Below, piece by piece: positions 34,907 to 45,128 of a stretch of DNA of 64,000 nucleotides. The notes beneath the pieces are model-generated. The model did not search any database. It worked only from the letters and a program-made list of their open reading frames with translations, and had not been told where the DNA came from. Numbering within the stretch: the stretch's first letter is position 1; every line of letters begins with the position of its first letter. This DNA is from Georgfuchsia toluolica (GTDB lineage: Bacteria; Pseudomonadota; Gammaproteobacteria; Burkholderiales; Rhodocyclaceae), in assembly GCF_907163265.1 (NCBI RefSeq), contig NZ_CAJQUM010000001.1:186001-250000 (forward strand). Direction: 5' to 3'. The position numbers and the translations under genes were made by a program.

Positions 34907-35170
34907 ATGGCCTACCCTCCTGAATTCCTGAAACTTGTTGACGAGTTCATCGATCTTGCCAATCGCTTGGCCAGGGAGAGAAGTTGCGGTGAAGCGAGTG
35001 CCGCTATTTTGTTCGCGGCCGGCCGCTATAACGCCTTTAATTTCATCTCCAACGGAGGGACTGAACGAAACCAGGCGCAGGCAGTGGAGTTCTATGTCTC
35101 GGAATACCGCAAGGCACTTGTTTCGAACATAAAAGGGGATGTCGGATCCGTGATGGAGCCCCAGGGGTAG
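34907..35170 (+). CDS. DUF3144-like small protein
   Basis: 87 residues. FLKLVDEFIDLANRLA and AAILFAAGRYNAFNF, followed by VEFYVSEYRKAL, resemble the short helical DUF3144 family. No signal or metal motif; function unknown. The following 35171-35360 shows no gene. Confidence 0.6.
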   Translation: MAYPPEFLKLVDEFIDLANRLARERSCGEASAAILFAAGRYNAFNFISNGGTERNQAQAVEFYVSEYRKALVSNIKGDVGSVMEPQG

Positions 35171-35360
35171 CCGGTTCCATTTGCGTCACCCCGGGTGCCG
35201 TCTGCCGCGTAATCAATATACATATGTCTGGCAAGGTATTTGCGGTGCTGGATGCAGCGCGCTACTGCTCATTGGGCCAGATCACCAGTACCCTATATGG
35301 GGTCGGCAGCAAGTATCGCCGCAATATGTGATCTTCAATACACAACCGATAGGAAGGCAA

Positions 35361-36209
35361 ATGACAATTGCACAAATCGCCGTAATCGGCGCAGGAACGA
35401 TGGGCAACGGTATCGCGCAGGCCTGTGCGGGTGCCGGCAAGCAGGTAGTGATGATCGATGTAGCCGGCGCTGCCGTAGCGCGCGGACTGACAACCATCGC
35501 CGGCAGCCTGGACCGCCTGGTCAAGAAGGAAAAGATGACCGAAACGCAGAAAGAGGGGATTCTGGCGTTGGTCAAGGGATCGACGAATTATGCCGACATC
35601 GCCGGCGCCGATCTGGTGATAGAAGCGGCAACGGAAAACCTGCCGCTCAAGCTGCGCATCATCAAGCAGGTCGAGGAAAATGTTGGCGAACACACCGTCA
35701 TAGCGACCAACACCTCGTCGATTTCGATTACGCAAATGGCGGCGACGCTGAATCATCCGACGCGTTTCATCGGCATGCACTTCTTCAATCCGGTGCCGAT
35801 GATGGCGCTGGTGGAGTTGATCAGCGGCCTGCAAACGTCGGATCAGACGCATGCCAGGGTGAGGGAATTTGCCTTATCGCTCGGGAAGTCGCCGATCACG
35901 GTGAAGAACCGCCCCGGCTTCGTGGTCAACCGCATTCTTTGCCCGATGATCAACGAAGCGGTATCCGTGCTCGAAGAGGGAATCGCCACGGCCGAGGACA
36001 TCGACGTCGGCATGAAGCTGGGTTGCAATCATCCGCTCGGCCCGCTCGCCCTGGCCGACCTGATCGGCCTTGATACGCTGCTGTCGATCATGGAAGTGTT
36101 ATACGAAGGCTTCAACGACCCGCGTTATCGCCCGGCGCCCATGCTCAAGGAAATGGTCGCGGCGGGTTACCTCGGCCGCAAGAGCGGACGCGGCTTTTAT
36201 CATTATTGA
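35361..36209 (+). CDS. 3-hydroxybutyryl-CoA dehydrogenase
   Basis: 282 residues. The NAD site is 'IAVIGAGTMGNGIAQACA' at residues 5-22. The catalytic His lies in MHFFNPVPMMALVE, with a downstream Asn in NRPGFVVNRI. It ends RKSGRGFYHY, as usual for HbdA/PaaH-type enzymes. It oxidises (S)-3-hydroxyacyl-CoA with NAD. ATG 35361 has AGGAAGG three bases upstream; the frame extends further 5' without family similarity. Confidence 0.93.
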   Translation: MTIAQIAVIGAGTMGNGIAQACAGAGKQVVMIDVAGAAVARGLTTIAGSLDRLVKKEKMTETQKEGILALVKGSTNYADIAGADLVIEAATENLPLKLRIIKQVEENVGEHTVIATNTSSISITQMAATLNHPTRFIGMHFFNPVPMMALVELISGLQTSDQTHARVREFALSLGKSPITVKNRPGFVVNRILCPMINEAVSVLEEGIATAEDIDVGMKLGCNHPLGPLALADLIGLDTLLSIMEVLYEGFNDPRYRPAPMLKEMVAAGYLGRKSGRGFYHY

Positions 36210-36469
36210 TTTGGTTTATGTGTGGTTCACGTGGCGTCCTTGATCCGCTGAATGTAGTCGATGACCGCAACGGCGCATTCTTCGCCAACGACGTCGTAAA
36301 AACCGCTCCCGGCTGGATAGCCGTCTACCGGCAGTTTGTTGATGGTGGCTGGAATGCGCTGCCCTGTCCCCTGAGCATGGTGGCTGGCGGCCTGTCTTAT
36401 GCCGTAGTCAATGGCGCCGATGGTGCGCTACAGATTGCCGAGGACGAGTTCAAGGAAATACCGATTTAA
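36206..36469 (+). pseudogene. Acyl-CoA dehydrogenase N-terminal remnant
   Basis: An 87-codon frame encodes NVVDDRNGAFFANDVVKTA, then VYRQFVDGGWNALPC. This matches the N-terminal domain of long acyl-CoA dehydrogenases (EAYRQ-VEGGWN-L). The rest is unlike the family and nothing downstream continues it. Probably a deletion remnant next to the hydroxyacyl-CoA dehydrogenase. Confidence 0.5.
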
Positions 36470-36514
36470 AAGTATCGAGTAGCCGGATAGGGATCCGAGG
36501 GGAGAGTAAACACC

Positions 36515-38707
36515 GTGAAAGCGCTTGAACTCAATGCTGGCGATTTCTGGGGCGGTTTGACCGCCATGCTGGTGGCGTTGCCATCGGCGATTGCTTTCGG
36601 CGTCACCATCTACGCCTCGCTGGGCGGCTCCTATGCCGCCTACGGCGCGCTGGCGGGCATTCTCGGCGCGACGGCACTGGGACTGGTGGCTTCGATCATG
36701 GGTGGCACCAAGCGGCTGATCAGCGCGCCCTGCGCGCCGGCGGCGGCGCTGCTGGCCGCTTTTGCCATCGAGCAGATGCAGGGTGGCGCTTCCGCTACAG
36801 CAGTGATTCTGCTGTTGACCGTACTCGGCATGGCTGCGGGTTTGCTGCAAATCATCTTCGGCAGCATCGGGTTCGGCCAGTTCATCAAGTACATGCCCTA
36901 TCCCGTCGTCAGCGGCTACCTGTCCGGTGTCGGACTGGTCATCATAGGCAGCCAGGTGCCGAAGTTTCTCGGCGCGCCGTCTGGAACTATTTTTTCGCAG
37001 GCGCTCAGCGTTCCTGCGCTATGGGCATGGCAGGGTGTGGCGGTGGGCGCGGTGACCATGCTGGCGATGCTGTTTGCCCCGCACGTCACCCAGCGTGTGC
37101 CGGCAGCTATCCTGGCACTACTGGCAGGCATAGTGGCCTATTTTGGCCTGTCGCTGGGCGATGCTGCTTTGCTCAATGTCCACAATCCACTGGTGATCGG
37201 ACCTCTTACCGGCGCTGGCACCGGCAGTTTCGTCGATGCCCTGCATGCCCGCTGGCAGGGCTTGGGTGACATCGGCATCAGGGAGCTTGGCTATGTTGCG
37301 GTACCGGCATTGACGCTGGCGGTGCTGCTTTCCATCGATACCCTGAAGACCTGCGTCGTGCTCGATGCGCTGACCCATAGCCGCCACGACTCGAACCGCG
37401 AACTCATTGGCCAGGGGCTGGGCAATGTGGCCTCTGCGGTCATCGGCGGCATGCCCGGCGCCGGCCAGATGGGCGCCACGCTGGTCAACCTGTCCGCCGG
37501 GGCCAGGAGCCGCTATTCCGGATTCATGGAAGGGGCGCTGTCTCTGCTGGCCTTCCTGCTGTTCGGCTCGCTGATCTCCTGGGTGCCGGTGGCGGCCTTG
37601 GCAGCGATCCTGATCGTCGTCGGCGTGCGCATGATCGACCGCCACAGCTTCCAGTTCCTCAGGCAGCGCTCGACCATCCTCGATTTCGGCGTCATCGCGG
37701 CGGTGGTTGCCACGGCGCTGACGGTGAGCCTGATCGCGGCATCGGGCGTGGGCATCGTGCTGGCCGTCATGCTGTTCGTGCGCGAACAGATTGGCGGCTC
37801 CATTGTGCATCGCAAGAGTTATGGCAACGAGAACTTCTCCAAATGCATAAGGTCGAGCGAAGAGATGGAGATTCTCACCGAAAGGGGGAATCTGACTGTC
37901 ATTGTCGAACTCCAGGGCGGCCTTTTCTTTGGCACTGCCGACCAGCTCTACACTGCGCTGGAGCCGGAATTGAAGACGCGGGATTTCGTCATTCTCGACA
38001 TGCGCCGCGTGCAGACTGTCGACGTCACTGCCGTGCATATGCTCGACCAGGTCAAGGACATGCTCGCTGAACGTCAGGGCTTCCTGATCTTCAGCCAATT
38101 GCCGCATAGCCTGCCCTCCGGCCGCGACATGCAGCAATACTTCGATCAGGTCGGACTGGTGCGGCCGGAAAGCCCGGTCCGCGTGTTCAACGAACTCGAC
38201 GATGCGCTGGAATGGGTTGAGAATCGCGTCCTCGACGAAGCCTTATGCAAACTCGGCGAGCGGGAGGCGCTTGGGCTGGGAGAAATTGAACTGTTCAGCG
38301 GGCGCAAGGCCGAGACGCTGCTGGCCCTTGAACAATGCACGGAGAAACGCTCTTACAAGGCCGGCGACAAAATCTTCGCGCGCGGCGAAACCGGCGACGA
38401 ACTGTTCCTGATCCGGCGCGGCGCCGTGCGGATCGTGCTGCCGATTAGCGACAAGCAAAGTCATCATCTCGGCACCTTCGGCCGCGGCGCTTTCTTCGGC
38501 GAGATGGCCTTCCTCGATGGCGATCGGCGTTCGGCGGATGCCATCGCTTTTTCGGACGCTGAACTCTACGTGCTCTCGCGCAAGGTTTTCGACAAGTTTG
38601 CCGAAGAGCACAAGAAGCTGGCGCTCGGGTTGATGGAGGGATTGGCCAGTGTGCTGGCGAGCCGGCTGCGCTACACGAATGCAGAACTGCGCATGCTCGA
38701 ATCATGA
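36515..38707 (+). CDS. SulP transporter fused to STAS and cyclic-nucleotide-binding domains
   Basis: 730 residues. About 1-420 form the SulP/SLC26 membrane domain (first helices with TAMLVALPSAIAFG). A STAS domain spans ~445-560 (FVILDMRRVQTVDVTAVHML). A C-terminal CRP-like cNMP domain spans ~605-720 (GDELFLIRRGAVRIVLP, GRGAFFGEMAFLDGDRRSADA). Transport of an anion such as sulfate, bicarbonate or a dicarboxylate may be gated by a nucleotide. The arginine of the phosphate-binding cassette is present (RRSADA). GTG start with GGGGAGAG upstream. Confidence 0.9.
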   Translation: MKALELNAGDFWGGLTAMLVALPSAIAFGVTIYASLGGSYAAYGALAGILGATALGLVASIMGGTKRLISAPCAPAAALLAAFAIEQMQGGASATAVILLLTVLGMAAGLLQIIFGSIGFGQFIKYMPYPVVSGYLSGVGLVIIGSQVPKFLGAPSGTIFSQALSVPALWAWQGVAVGAVTMLAMLFAPHVTQRVPAAILALLAGIVAYFGLSLGDAALLNVHNPLVIGPLTGAGTGSFVDALHARWQGLGDIGIRELGYVAVPALTLAVLLSIDTLKTCVVLDALTHSRHDSNRELIGQGLGNVASAVIGGMPGAGQMGATLVNLSAGARSRYSGFMEGALSLLAFLLFGSLISWVPVAALAAILIVVGVRMIDRHSFQFLRQRSTILDFGVIAAVVATALTVSLIAASGVGIVLAVMLFVREQIGGSIVHRKSYGNENFSKCIRSSEEMEILTERGNLTVIVELQGGLFFGTADQLYTALEPELKTRDFVILDMRRVQTVDVTAVHMLDQVKDMLAERQGFLIFSQLPHSLPSGRDMQQYFDQVGLVRPESPVRVFNELDDALEWVENRVLDEALCKLGEREALGLGEIELFSGRKAETLLALEQCTEKRSYKAGDKIFARGETGDELFLIRRGAVRIVLPISDKQSHHLGTFGRGAFFGEMAFLDGDRRSADAIAFSDAELYVLSRKVFDKFAEEHKKLALGLMEGLASVLASRLRYTNAELRMLES

Positions 38708-38773
38708 CTTGCGGAGGCTCTGCCATCTGTCCCGCCGTGGCGCTGGCGCCCAATTTATCCGTCGAAAGTTGTC

Positions 38774-38802
38774 TTGACAGCCTTCATTGTGCAACGCAAA
38801 AT
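38774..38802 (+). promoter_or_regulatory. Candidate sigma-70 promoter of phaC
   Basis: A consensus TTGACA (38774-38779), a 17-nt spacer and CAAAAT (38797-38802) lie 26 nt before the phaC start. Confidence 0.6.
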
Positions 38803-38828
38803 AAAGCTGAAACCATGGAGAATCCTGA

Positions 38829-40541
38829 ATGTCCGCAGTTCCAGATCCGTTCGGCGTGATGCAGCAGTTGCTGCAGGCAGGGCAGATGTTCGCGTCGTCC
38901 GCAAGCTTGGGGAAGGATTCTTCGTCATCTCCGGAAACTGGTGCCGCATTGTCGGAACAGACTTCCCTTATCGGCCGCGAATGGCTGGCGCGTCATGCCG
39001 AACTATGGAATGCCATGATCAAGGAACCCACAACGCTGAAGCCCTTGTCCGAAGTGCCTGGTTATGTAGCCGGTGATCGCCGCTTTACGGGTAGCGCCTG
39101 GTCGGAGAGTACCATTTATGATTACTGGCGCCGCGCCTATCTGCTGAATTCCCATTATTTGAAGGAGCTCTCCGCCGATACGCCGGTCATGGATGGGCGG
39201 GCGCGTGAGCGTTTCGATTTTTTGTTGCGGCAATATGTCGACGCCTTGTCGCCGGCGAATTTCGCCGCCACCAATCCGGAGTTTGTCAAGAAGGCAATTG
39301 CCACCAAAGGCGAGAGCATCCAGCGTGCAGTCGGTAACCTGATCCGCGATATCGAACAGGGTTCGATTACTACCACCGATAAAACCGCCTTCGTTGTTGG
39401 CAAAAACCTGGCAACAACAGCGGGCAAGGTGGTGTTTGAAAATGAATTGTTTCAGTTGCTGCAATATGCGCCATTGACGGACAAAGTCGCCGAGCGGCCG
39501 CTGCTGATGGTTCCGCCCTGCATCAACAAGTACTACATCCTTGATCTGCAGGAACACAATTCCTTTGTGCGCCATGCCGTCGAGCAGGGCAATACGGTAT
39601 TCATGATTTCATGGTGCAATCCAGGCGCAGCCCAAGGGAAATTGACTTGGGACGACTACATTGAGAAGGGAGTGCTCAAAGCGATCGAGCTTGCACACGA
39701 CATCGGCAAGAGCGACAAGATCAACGTGCTGGGGTTCTGCGTGGGCGGCACCATGCTTTGCACGGCGTTGGCCGTTGCGGCGGCGCGCGGCGAAACTCCG
39801 GCCCATTCGCTGACATTACTGGCATCTTTGCTCGATTTTTCCGTTCCCGGCGACCTCGGTTGTTTCATTGATGAAAACATGATTGCCGCCTGGGAACAGC
39901 AGATTGGCACGGGCGGCATATTCCCGGGCCGGGCAATGGCAGGGGTGTTTTCCAGCCTGCGTGCCAACGACATGATTTGGCAATACGTGGTTGGCAGCTA
40001 TCTCAAGGGCGAAGAACCCGCAGCTTTCGATCTGCTCTACTGGAATGCCGACCCGACGAATCTGCCGGGTCCATTTCTGGTCTGGTATCTGCGCAATATG
40101 TATCTTGAAAACAATTTGCGCATACCCAACAAGCTGCATGTCTGCGGCGTTGATGTTGATCTGGAGCAGATCGATATCCCGACCTTCGTGCTTGCCACCC
40201 GCGAAGACCATATCGTGCCGTGGCAGTCGGCGTTCCGTTCCACGCAACTGCTCAAGGGTGAAGTCACTTTTACGCTCGGCGCGTCCGGCCACATCGCCGG
40301 TGTCATCAATTCCGCGCGCGTCAACAAGCGCAGCTATTGGCAAGGGAACAGCGACGCCACCGACAGCGAACAATGGCTTGCCGGAGCAAGTGAAATCAAG
40401 GGTAGCTGGTGGAATTCATGGAGCGAATGGTTACAGGCGCGTAGCGGCAAGAGCATTCCCGCGCGCAAGCGGCTCGGCAATGTCCGGCACAAGCCACTTG
40501 CCAATGCCCCCGGGAATTATGTGCTGGGGAAGTGCGAATGA
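38829..40541 (+). CDS. phaC: Class I poly(3-hydroxyalkanoate) synthase
   Basis: 570 residues. The lipase-like box is GFCVGGT with nucleophile Cys304. The general-base Asp lies in ATREDHIVPW and the His in GASGHIAGV. It polymerises (R)-3-hydroxyacyl-CoA on the granule surface. The two reductases and PhaR downstream confirm the PHA locus. Length is typical of class I. Confidence 0.95.
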   Translation: MSAVPDPFGVMQQLLQAGQMFASSASLGKDSSSSPETGAALSEQTSLIGREWLARHAELWNAMIKEPTTLKPLSEVPGYVAGDRRFTGSAWSESTIYDYWRRAYLLNSHYLKELSADTPVMDGRARERFDFLLRQYVDALSPANFAATNPEFVKKAIATKGESIQRAVGNLIRDIEQGSITTTDKTAFVVGKNLATTAGKVVFENELFQLLQYAPLTDKVAERPLLMVPPCINKYYILDLQEHNSFVRHAVEQGNTVFMISWCNPGAAQGKLTWDDYIEKGVLKAIELAHDIGKSDKINVLGFCVGGTMLCTALAVAAARGETPAHSLTLLASLLDFSVPGDLGCFIDENMIAAWEQQIGTGGIFPGRAMAGVFSSLRANDMIWQYVVGSYLKGEEPAAFDLLYWNADPTNLPGPFLVWYLRNMYLENNLRIPNKLHVCGVDVDLEQIDIPTFVLATREDHIVPWQSAFRSTQLLKGEVTFTLGASGHIAGVINSARVNKRSYWQGNSDATDSEQWLAGASEIKGSWWNSWSEWLQARSGKSIPARKRLGNVRHKPLANAPGNYVLGKCE

Positions 40542-40587
40542 TGATGCATTTAATGGGAAGGTTCGATAACAATATGAGGAGAAGATC

Positions 40588-41328
40588 ATGCAGCGCGTAG
40601 CATTGGTAACAGGTGGTATGGGTGGGCTGGGAGAAGCGGTCTGTATCAAGCTGGCGGCGCTTGGCTACAAGGGAGTGACGACCTACAGTCCGAGCAACAC
40701 CAAAGCCAAGGACTGGCTGAAGTCGATGAACAGCCGGGGCTACAACTTCAATGCCTACCCCTGCGATGTCGTCGATTTCGATTCCTGCCGCGAGTGCGTG
40801 ACCAAGGTGGGAAATGATCTTGGCCCGGTGGATGTGCTGGTCAATAATGCCGGCATCACGCGCGACATGACATTCAAGAAAATGACACCAAAGGACTGGG
40901 ATATCGTCATTCGCACCAATCTTTATTCCGTCTTCAACATGACCAAGCAGGTCCTGGACGGCATGATCGAGCGCGGCTGGGGTCGGGTGATTAATATTTC
41001 CTCGGTGAACGCCCAGAAGGGGGCTTTCGGCCAGACCAATTATTCATCGGCAAAAGCAGGCATGCACGGTTTCACCAAGGCACTGGCGCTCGAAGTCGCC
41101 AAGCGTGGCGTCACCGTCAACACGATTTCGCCGGGCTATATCGGCACCCGTATGGTCACGGCAATCCCGCGCGAGGTGCTCGACAACAAAATACTGCCGC
41201 AAATCCCGATGTCGCGCCTGGGCAAGCCGGAAGAGGTCGCCGGCCTGGTCGCCTATCTTGCCTCCGAAGAAGCTGCCTTTGTCCATGGCGCGAACATTTC
41301 GATCAATGGCGGCCAGCACATGTACTGA
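40588..41328 (+). CDS. phaB: Acetoacetyl-CoA reductase, copy 1
   Basis: 246-residue SDR. The NADPH site is 'VTGGMGGLGEAVC' and the catalytic residues lie in NISSVNAQKGAFGQTNYSSAKAG (Ser, Tyr, Lys). It reduces acetoacetyl-CoA to (R)-3-hydroxybutyryl-CoA for PhaC. The first half of the chain differs more from copy 2 than the second half does. Confidence 0.93.
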   Translation: MQRVALVTGGMGGLGEAVCIKLAALGYKGVTTYSPSNTKAKDWLKSMNSRGYNFNAYPCDVVDFDSCRECVTKVGNDLGPVDVLVNNAGITRDMTFKKMTPKDWDIVIRTNLYSVFNMTKQVLDGMIERGWGRVINISSVNAQKGAFGQTNYSSAKAGMHGFTKALALEVAKRGVTVNTISPGYIGTRMVTAIPREVLDNKILPQIPMSRLGKPEEVAGLVAYLASEEAAFVHGANISINGGQHMY

Positions 41329-41380
41329 TCTCGACGCACAATTTTTTTCACGGTTTTTTCACTTAAAAGGAAGTAGCTTC

Positions 41381-42124
41381 ATGTCCGGTAAAAAAGTCGC
41401 ACTGGTAACGGGTGGAATGGGTGGTTTGGGAACGGCGATCTGCAAGGCGCTGGCTCAGAGCGGCTTTACTGTGGTGGCAAACTGCCTTCCTGGTTTTCCG
41501 CCAAAAGACGAGTGGCTGCAAAAAACGCAAGCCGAAGGTTTCGATTTCCATATTGGCGAAGCGGATGTTTGCGACTATGAGGCCTGCGCCGCGATGGTGA
41601 AGAAAATCGAGAGCGAGCTAGGCCCCATCGATGTACTGGTCAACAATGCCGGCATTACACGCGACGGCATGTTCCGCAAGATGGACAAGAGCCAATGGGA
41701 TGCAGTGTTGTCCACCAATCTTGATTCCGTGTTCAATGTCACGCACCAGGTGCTGGATGGCATGGTGCAACGGGGCTGGGGCCGGGTCATCAATATTTCT
41801 TCGGTGAACGGGGTGAAAGGCCAGATCGGTCAGGCCAATTATGCGGCGGCCAAGGCCGGCATACTTGGATTTACCAAGGCAGTCGCCCAGGAAGTGGCCA
41901 AAAAAGGCGTTACCGTGAATGCCATTGCGCCGGGCTATATCGGTACCGACATGGTGATGGCGATCAAGCCCGAAGTGCGCGACGCGATTACCGCGACGAT
42001 CCCGGTCGGCCGACTCGGCAGGCCAGAGGAGATCGGCGGGCTATGCGCCTACCTGGCTTCCGATCTGGCCGCTTACATTACCGGCGCCACGTTGAATATC
42101 AATGGCGGCCTGCATATGTCCTGA
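41381..42124 (+). CDS. phaB: Acetoacetyl-CoA reductase, copy 2
   Basis: 247-residue SDR paralogue: VTGGMGGLGTAIC at the N-terminus, SSVNGVKGQIGQANYAAAKAG at the active site, and the end NINGGLHMS. AAGGAAG precedes the ATG. Tandem PhaB copies are known in betaproteobacteria and may differ in expression or chain-length preference. Confidence 0.93.
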   Translation: MSGKKVALVTGGMGGLGTAICKALAQSGFTVVANCLPGFPPKDEWLQKTQAEGFDFHIGEADVCDYEACAAMVKKIESELGPIDVLVNNAGITRDGMFRKMDKSQWDAVLSTNLDSVFNVTHQVLDGMVQRGWGRVINISSVNGVKGQIGQANYAAAKAGILGFTKAVAQEVAKKGVTVNAIAPGYIGTDMVMAIKPEVRDAITATIPVGRLGRPEEIGGLCAYLASDLAAYITGATLNINGGLHMS

Positions 42125-42195
42125 TTGCCAGAGGGGTTTTACTGGAAGCCCGATATAATCAGTACTGCTTTGCACAATGTTGCGGGAGAAGTCAG

Positions 42196-42765
42196 ATGGC
42201 CGAGGCAAATCGCCTGATCAAGAAGTATCCGAACCGGCGCCTTTACGACACCAGGACCAGCACCTACATCACACTGGTCGACATCAAGACGCTGGTACTG
42301 CAAAACGAGCCGTTCGAGGTTGTCGATGCCAAGAGCGGGGAGGATCTGACACGCAGCATCCTGTTGCAGATCATTCTTGAAGAGGAGGCGGGTGGGGCGC
42401 CCATGTTCACCGCTGACGTGCTGTCGCAGATGATTCGTTTCTATGGCAACGCGATGCAGGGCATGCTCGGCAAGTATCTGGAGACCAACATCAAGGCATT
42501 CACCGACATGCAGACCAAGCTCAAGGATCAGGCGCGCGCACTGTACGGCGACAATGCCCCGATTAACAACGATCTTTGGACACAGTTCCTCAACTTTCAG
42601 GGACCGATCATGCAAAACATGATGGGGTCCTATGTTGAGCAAAGCCAGAAAATGTTCCAGCAGATGCAGGACAGTGTGCAGGACCAGACACGCAAGCTGT
42701 TTGGCGGATTTCCCTTTCCCAATTTCGTCCTGCCGACACAGGACAAGAACGACGAAAAGAAGTAG
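42196..42765 (+). CDS. phaR: PHA synthesis repressor PhaR
   Basis: 189 residues. The N-terminal DNA-binding PHB_acc_N domain has 'IKKYPNRRLYDTRTSTYITL'. Two PHB_acc repeats follow (MFTADVLSQMIRFYGNAMQGM and the helical QSQKMFQQMQDSVQ). It represses phasin and its own gene and is released by binding nascent PHB granules. GGGAGAA lies upstream of the ATG. Confidence 0.95.
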   Translation: MAEANRLIKKYPNRRLYDTRTSTYITLVDIKTLVLQNEPFEVVDAKSGEDLTRSILLQIILEEEAGGAPMFTADVLSQMIRFYGNAMQGMLGKYLETNIKAFTDMQTKLKDQARALYGDNAPINNDLWTQFLNFQGPIMQNMMGSYVEQSQKMFQQMQDSVQDQTRKLFGGFPFPNFVLPTQDKNDEKK

Positions 42766-42888
42766 TTAACTTTCATGCGGGAGGATGGTCGGCACACCGA
42801 TGATTAAAAGGCGCAAAGGCAAATTGAACGCCCCCCTACCCCCTACCCGCCCCGGCGCAGGGCTTTTCATTAGCTCGCTACGCTCGAC

Positions 42889-42908
42889 AAAACGAGTCAC
42901 TTCGTTTT
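42889..42908 (+). terminator. Weak hairpin between phaR and rimO
   Basis: AAAACGA and TCGTTTT form a 7-bp stem with a 6-nt loop. There is no long T run beyond the stem itself, so termination is uncertain. Confidence 0.3.
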
Positions 42909-42939
42909 ACGTCCTTTCTCGTTAAATGCTGACCATTTG

Positions 42940-44268
42940 ATGCCGAAAATCAGAAAAGCCGCATCTCCTTCGGTAGGTTTCATATCGCTCGGCTGTCCCA
43001 AGGCTACTTCCGACTCGGAGCAGATCCTGACTCGTCTGCGCGCGGAAGGCTATGAAATTTCGGCCACGTATGCAGGCGCCGATCTTGTCGTCGTCAACAC
43101 CTGCGGCTTCATTGATGCTGCGGTCGAGGAATCGCTCGATACCATAGGTGAGGCGTTGGCCGAAAATGGCAAGGTCATTGTCACCGGCTGTCTTGGCGCC
43201 AAGGGCGATATCGTGCGGCAGACGCATCCACAGGTGCTGGCTGTCACCGGCCCGCATGCGGCCCAGGAAGTAATGAATGCGGTGCATGCCCACCTGCCAC
43301 CGTTGCATGATCCCTTTGTCGATCTGGTACCGCCGCAGGGCATTCGCCTGACGCCATCGCACTATGCCTACTTGAAGATTTCCGAGGGCTGCAATCACCG
43401 TTGCAGTTTCTGCATCATTCCCTCGTTGCGCGGCGACCTGGTCAGCCGTCCCATCGGCGATGTGCTGCGCGAAGCGGAAAATCTTGCCAATGCAGGTGTC
43501 AAGGAGTTGCTGGTGATCTCCCAGGACACCAGCGCCTATGGTGTCGATGTGAAATACCGCACCGGCTTCTGGGGCGGCCGGCCGGTCAAGACCAGATTGC
43601 TGGAACTATGCCAGGCGCTGAGCGAACTCGGTATCTGGATAAGGTTGCACTACGTATATCCTTATCCGAATGTCGACGACCTGATCCCGCTGATGGCCGA
43701 GGGCAAAATCCTGCCCTATCTCGACGTGCCGTTCCAGCACGCCAGCGCGCGCATCCTCAAGCTGATGAAGCGCCCGGCCTCCGCCGAAAAGGTGCTGGAC
43801 CGTATCGCCGCCTGGCGGAGCGAGGTACCCGAGCTCACCATTCGCAGCACTTTTATCACCGGCTTCCCGGGAGAAACAGAAGCCGAATTCAATGAGCTTC
43901 TGGATTTCCTTGATGAGGCACAGCTCGACCGCGTCGGCGCCTTTGCTTATTCACCCGTCAAAGGGGCGTCCGCCAACGAATTGCCGGGAGCGGTGGTGGA
44001 GGAAATACGGGAAGAGCGGCGCATGCGCCTGATGCAACATCAGGAAGACATCAGCACGCAGCGGCTCGAAACGCGAATCGGCAAGACGATGACCGTCCTT
44101 GTCGATGACATCGAGGAGGACGGTGCGGTGGCGCGCTCGATGGGCGACGCACCGGAAATCGACGGACTCGTATACATCACGGACGGGGAAAATATCGACA
44201 TCGGCGAGTTCGTTGAAGTCGAAGTGACCGATTGCGATGTGCACGACCTCTATGCAAGGTTGGTATGA
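42940..44268 (+). CDS. rimO: Ribosomal protein S12 methylthiotransferase RimO
   Basis: 442 residues. The UPF0004 N-terminal domain has cysteines in [16 protein letters not shown] and TGCLGA. The radical-SAM site is Cys151/155/158 (CNHRCSFC). A C-terminal TRAM domain follows ([16 protein letters not shown]). It methylthiolates Asp of ribosomal protein uS12. The stop overlaps the next start (ATGA). Confidence 0.95.
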   Translation: MPKIRKAASPSVGFISLGCPKATSDSEQILTRLRAEGYEISATYAGADLVVVNTCGFIDAAVEESLDTIGEALAENGKVIVTGCLGAKGDIVRQTHPQVLAVTGPHAAQEVMNAVHAHLPPLHDPFVDLVPPQGIRLTPSHYAYLKISEGCNHRCSFCIIPSLRGDLVSRPIGDVLREAENLANAGVKELLVISQDTSAYGVDVKYRTGFWGGRPVKTRLLELCQALSELGIWIRLHYVYPYPNVDDLIPLMAEGKILPYLDVPFQHASARILKLMKRPASAEKVLDRIAAWRSEVPELTIRSTFITGFPGETEAEFNELLDFLDEAQLDRVGAFAYSPVKGASANELPGAVVEEIREERRMRLMQHQEDISTQRLETRIGKTMTVLVDDIEEDGAVARSMGDAPEIDGLVYITDGENIDIGEFVEVEVTDCDVHDLYARLV

Positions 44269-45128
44269 CGCCAAAACTTGGTCTGGTGCTCGGCTCGGGT
44301 TCGGCGCGTGGCTGGGCGCACATCGGCGTGCTTCGGGAACTGGCCGCGGCTGGCTATTCTCCTGACATTGTTTGCGGATGTTCGATTGGCGCCTTCGTCG
44401 GCGCTGCCTATGCCAATGGCGATCTCGACAAGCTGGAACACTGGGTTCGATCGCTCACCTGGCAGGAAGTTCTGACGCTGCTTGACGTCAGCCTCATCGG
44501 AGGTTTGATCAAGGGCGACAAGCTGATCGCATTCTTCGAGCGCCATTTCGTCGATCGCAATTTTCCGGATCTGCCACTGCCTTTCGCCTGCGTCGCAACG
44601 GACCTTGCCACGGGCCATGAAGTCTGGCTGCGCGAAGGTTCGGTCGCTGCGGCCGTACGCGCCTCGATTGCCCTGCCGGGACTTTTCAGACCGGTTGCGC
44701 GCGACGGACAATTGCTGGTGGATGGCGGTTTGGTGAATCCGGTGCCAGTATCGCTGGCACGTACGCTGGGAGCCGATGTCGTGATTGCCGTCGACCTCGG
44801 CTCGGATATCGTCGGCAAGGCCTTGCGCAAGAACGGACAGAATGAATCCTTCTTGAGCAGCTTGAAGCAAAACCTTGTTCAGCGGTTTGGGCTTGGCGAA
44901 CTGGACGAGCTTCCTTCTCTGGTCAGTGTGCTTACCACCAGCATCCATATCATGCAGACCCGTATCGCCCGCAGCCGCCTGGCCGGAGAACCGGCCGACG
45001 TGCTGCTATCGCCGCGCCTCGCCCATCTCGCCCTGATGGACTACCATCGTGCCAATGAAGCCATCAGTGAAGGACGCGAAACGGTGAAACGCATGTTGCC
45101 GGCCATTCAATCAGTGCTGCCGCGATGA
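44265..45128 (+). CDS. Patatin-like phospholipase (RssA family)
   Basis: 287 residues. The oxyanion motif G-S-G-S-A-R-G is near residues 9-15, the nucleophile serine lies in GCSIGAFVG and the Asp of the dyad in [11 protein letters not shown]. It is a bacterial patatin/RssA-type serine hydrolase acting on lipids. It overlaps rimO by 4 nt and the next gene by 4 nt, so it is part of a three-gene operon. Confidence 0.92.
   Translation: MTPKLGLVLGSGSARGWAHIGVLRELAAAGYSPDIVCGCSIGAFVGAAYANGDLDKLEHWVRSLTWQEVLTLLDVSLIGGLIKGDKLIAFFERHFVDRNFPDLPLPFACVATDLATGHEVWLREGSVAAAVRASIALPGLFRPVARDGQLLVDGGLVNPVPVSLARTLGADVVIAVDLGSDIVGKALRKNGQNESFLSSLKQNLVQRFGLGELDELPSLVSVLTTSIHIMQTRIARSRLAGEPADVLLSPRLAHLALMDYHRANEAISEGRETVKRMLPAIQSVLPR

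Noticed and set aside
32251-35170. A prophage or integrative element
   Set aside because: No integrase, terminase, capsid or attachment repeats; the genes are small chromosomal families.
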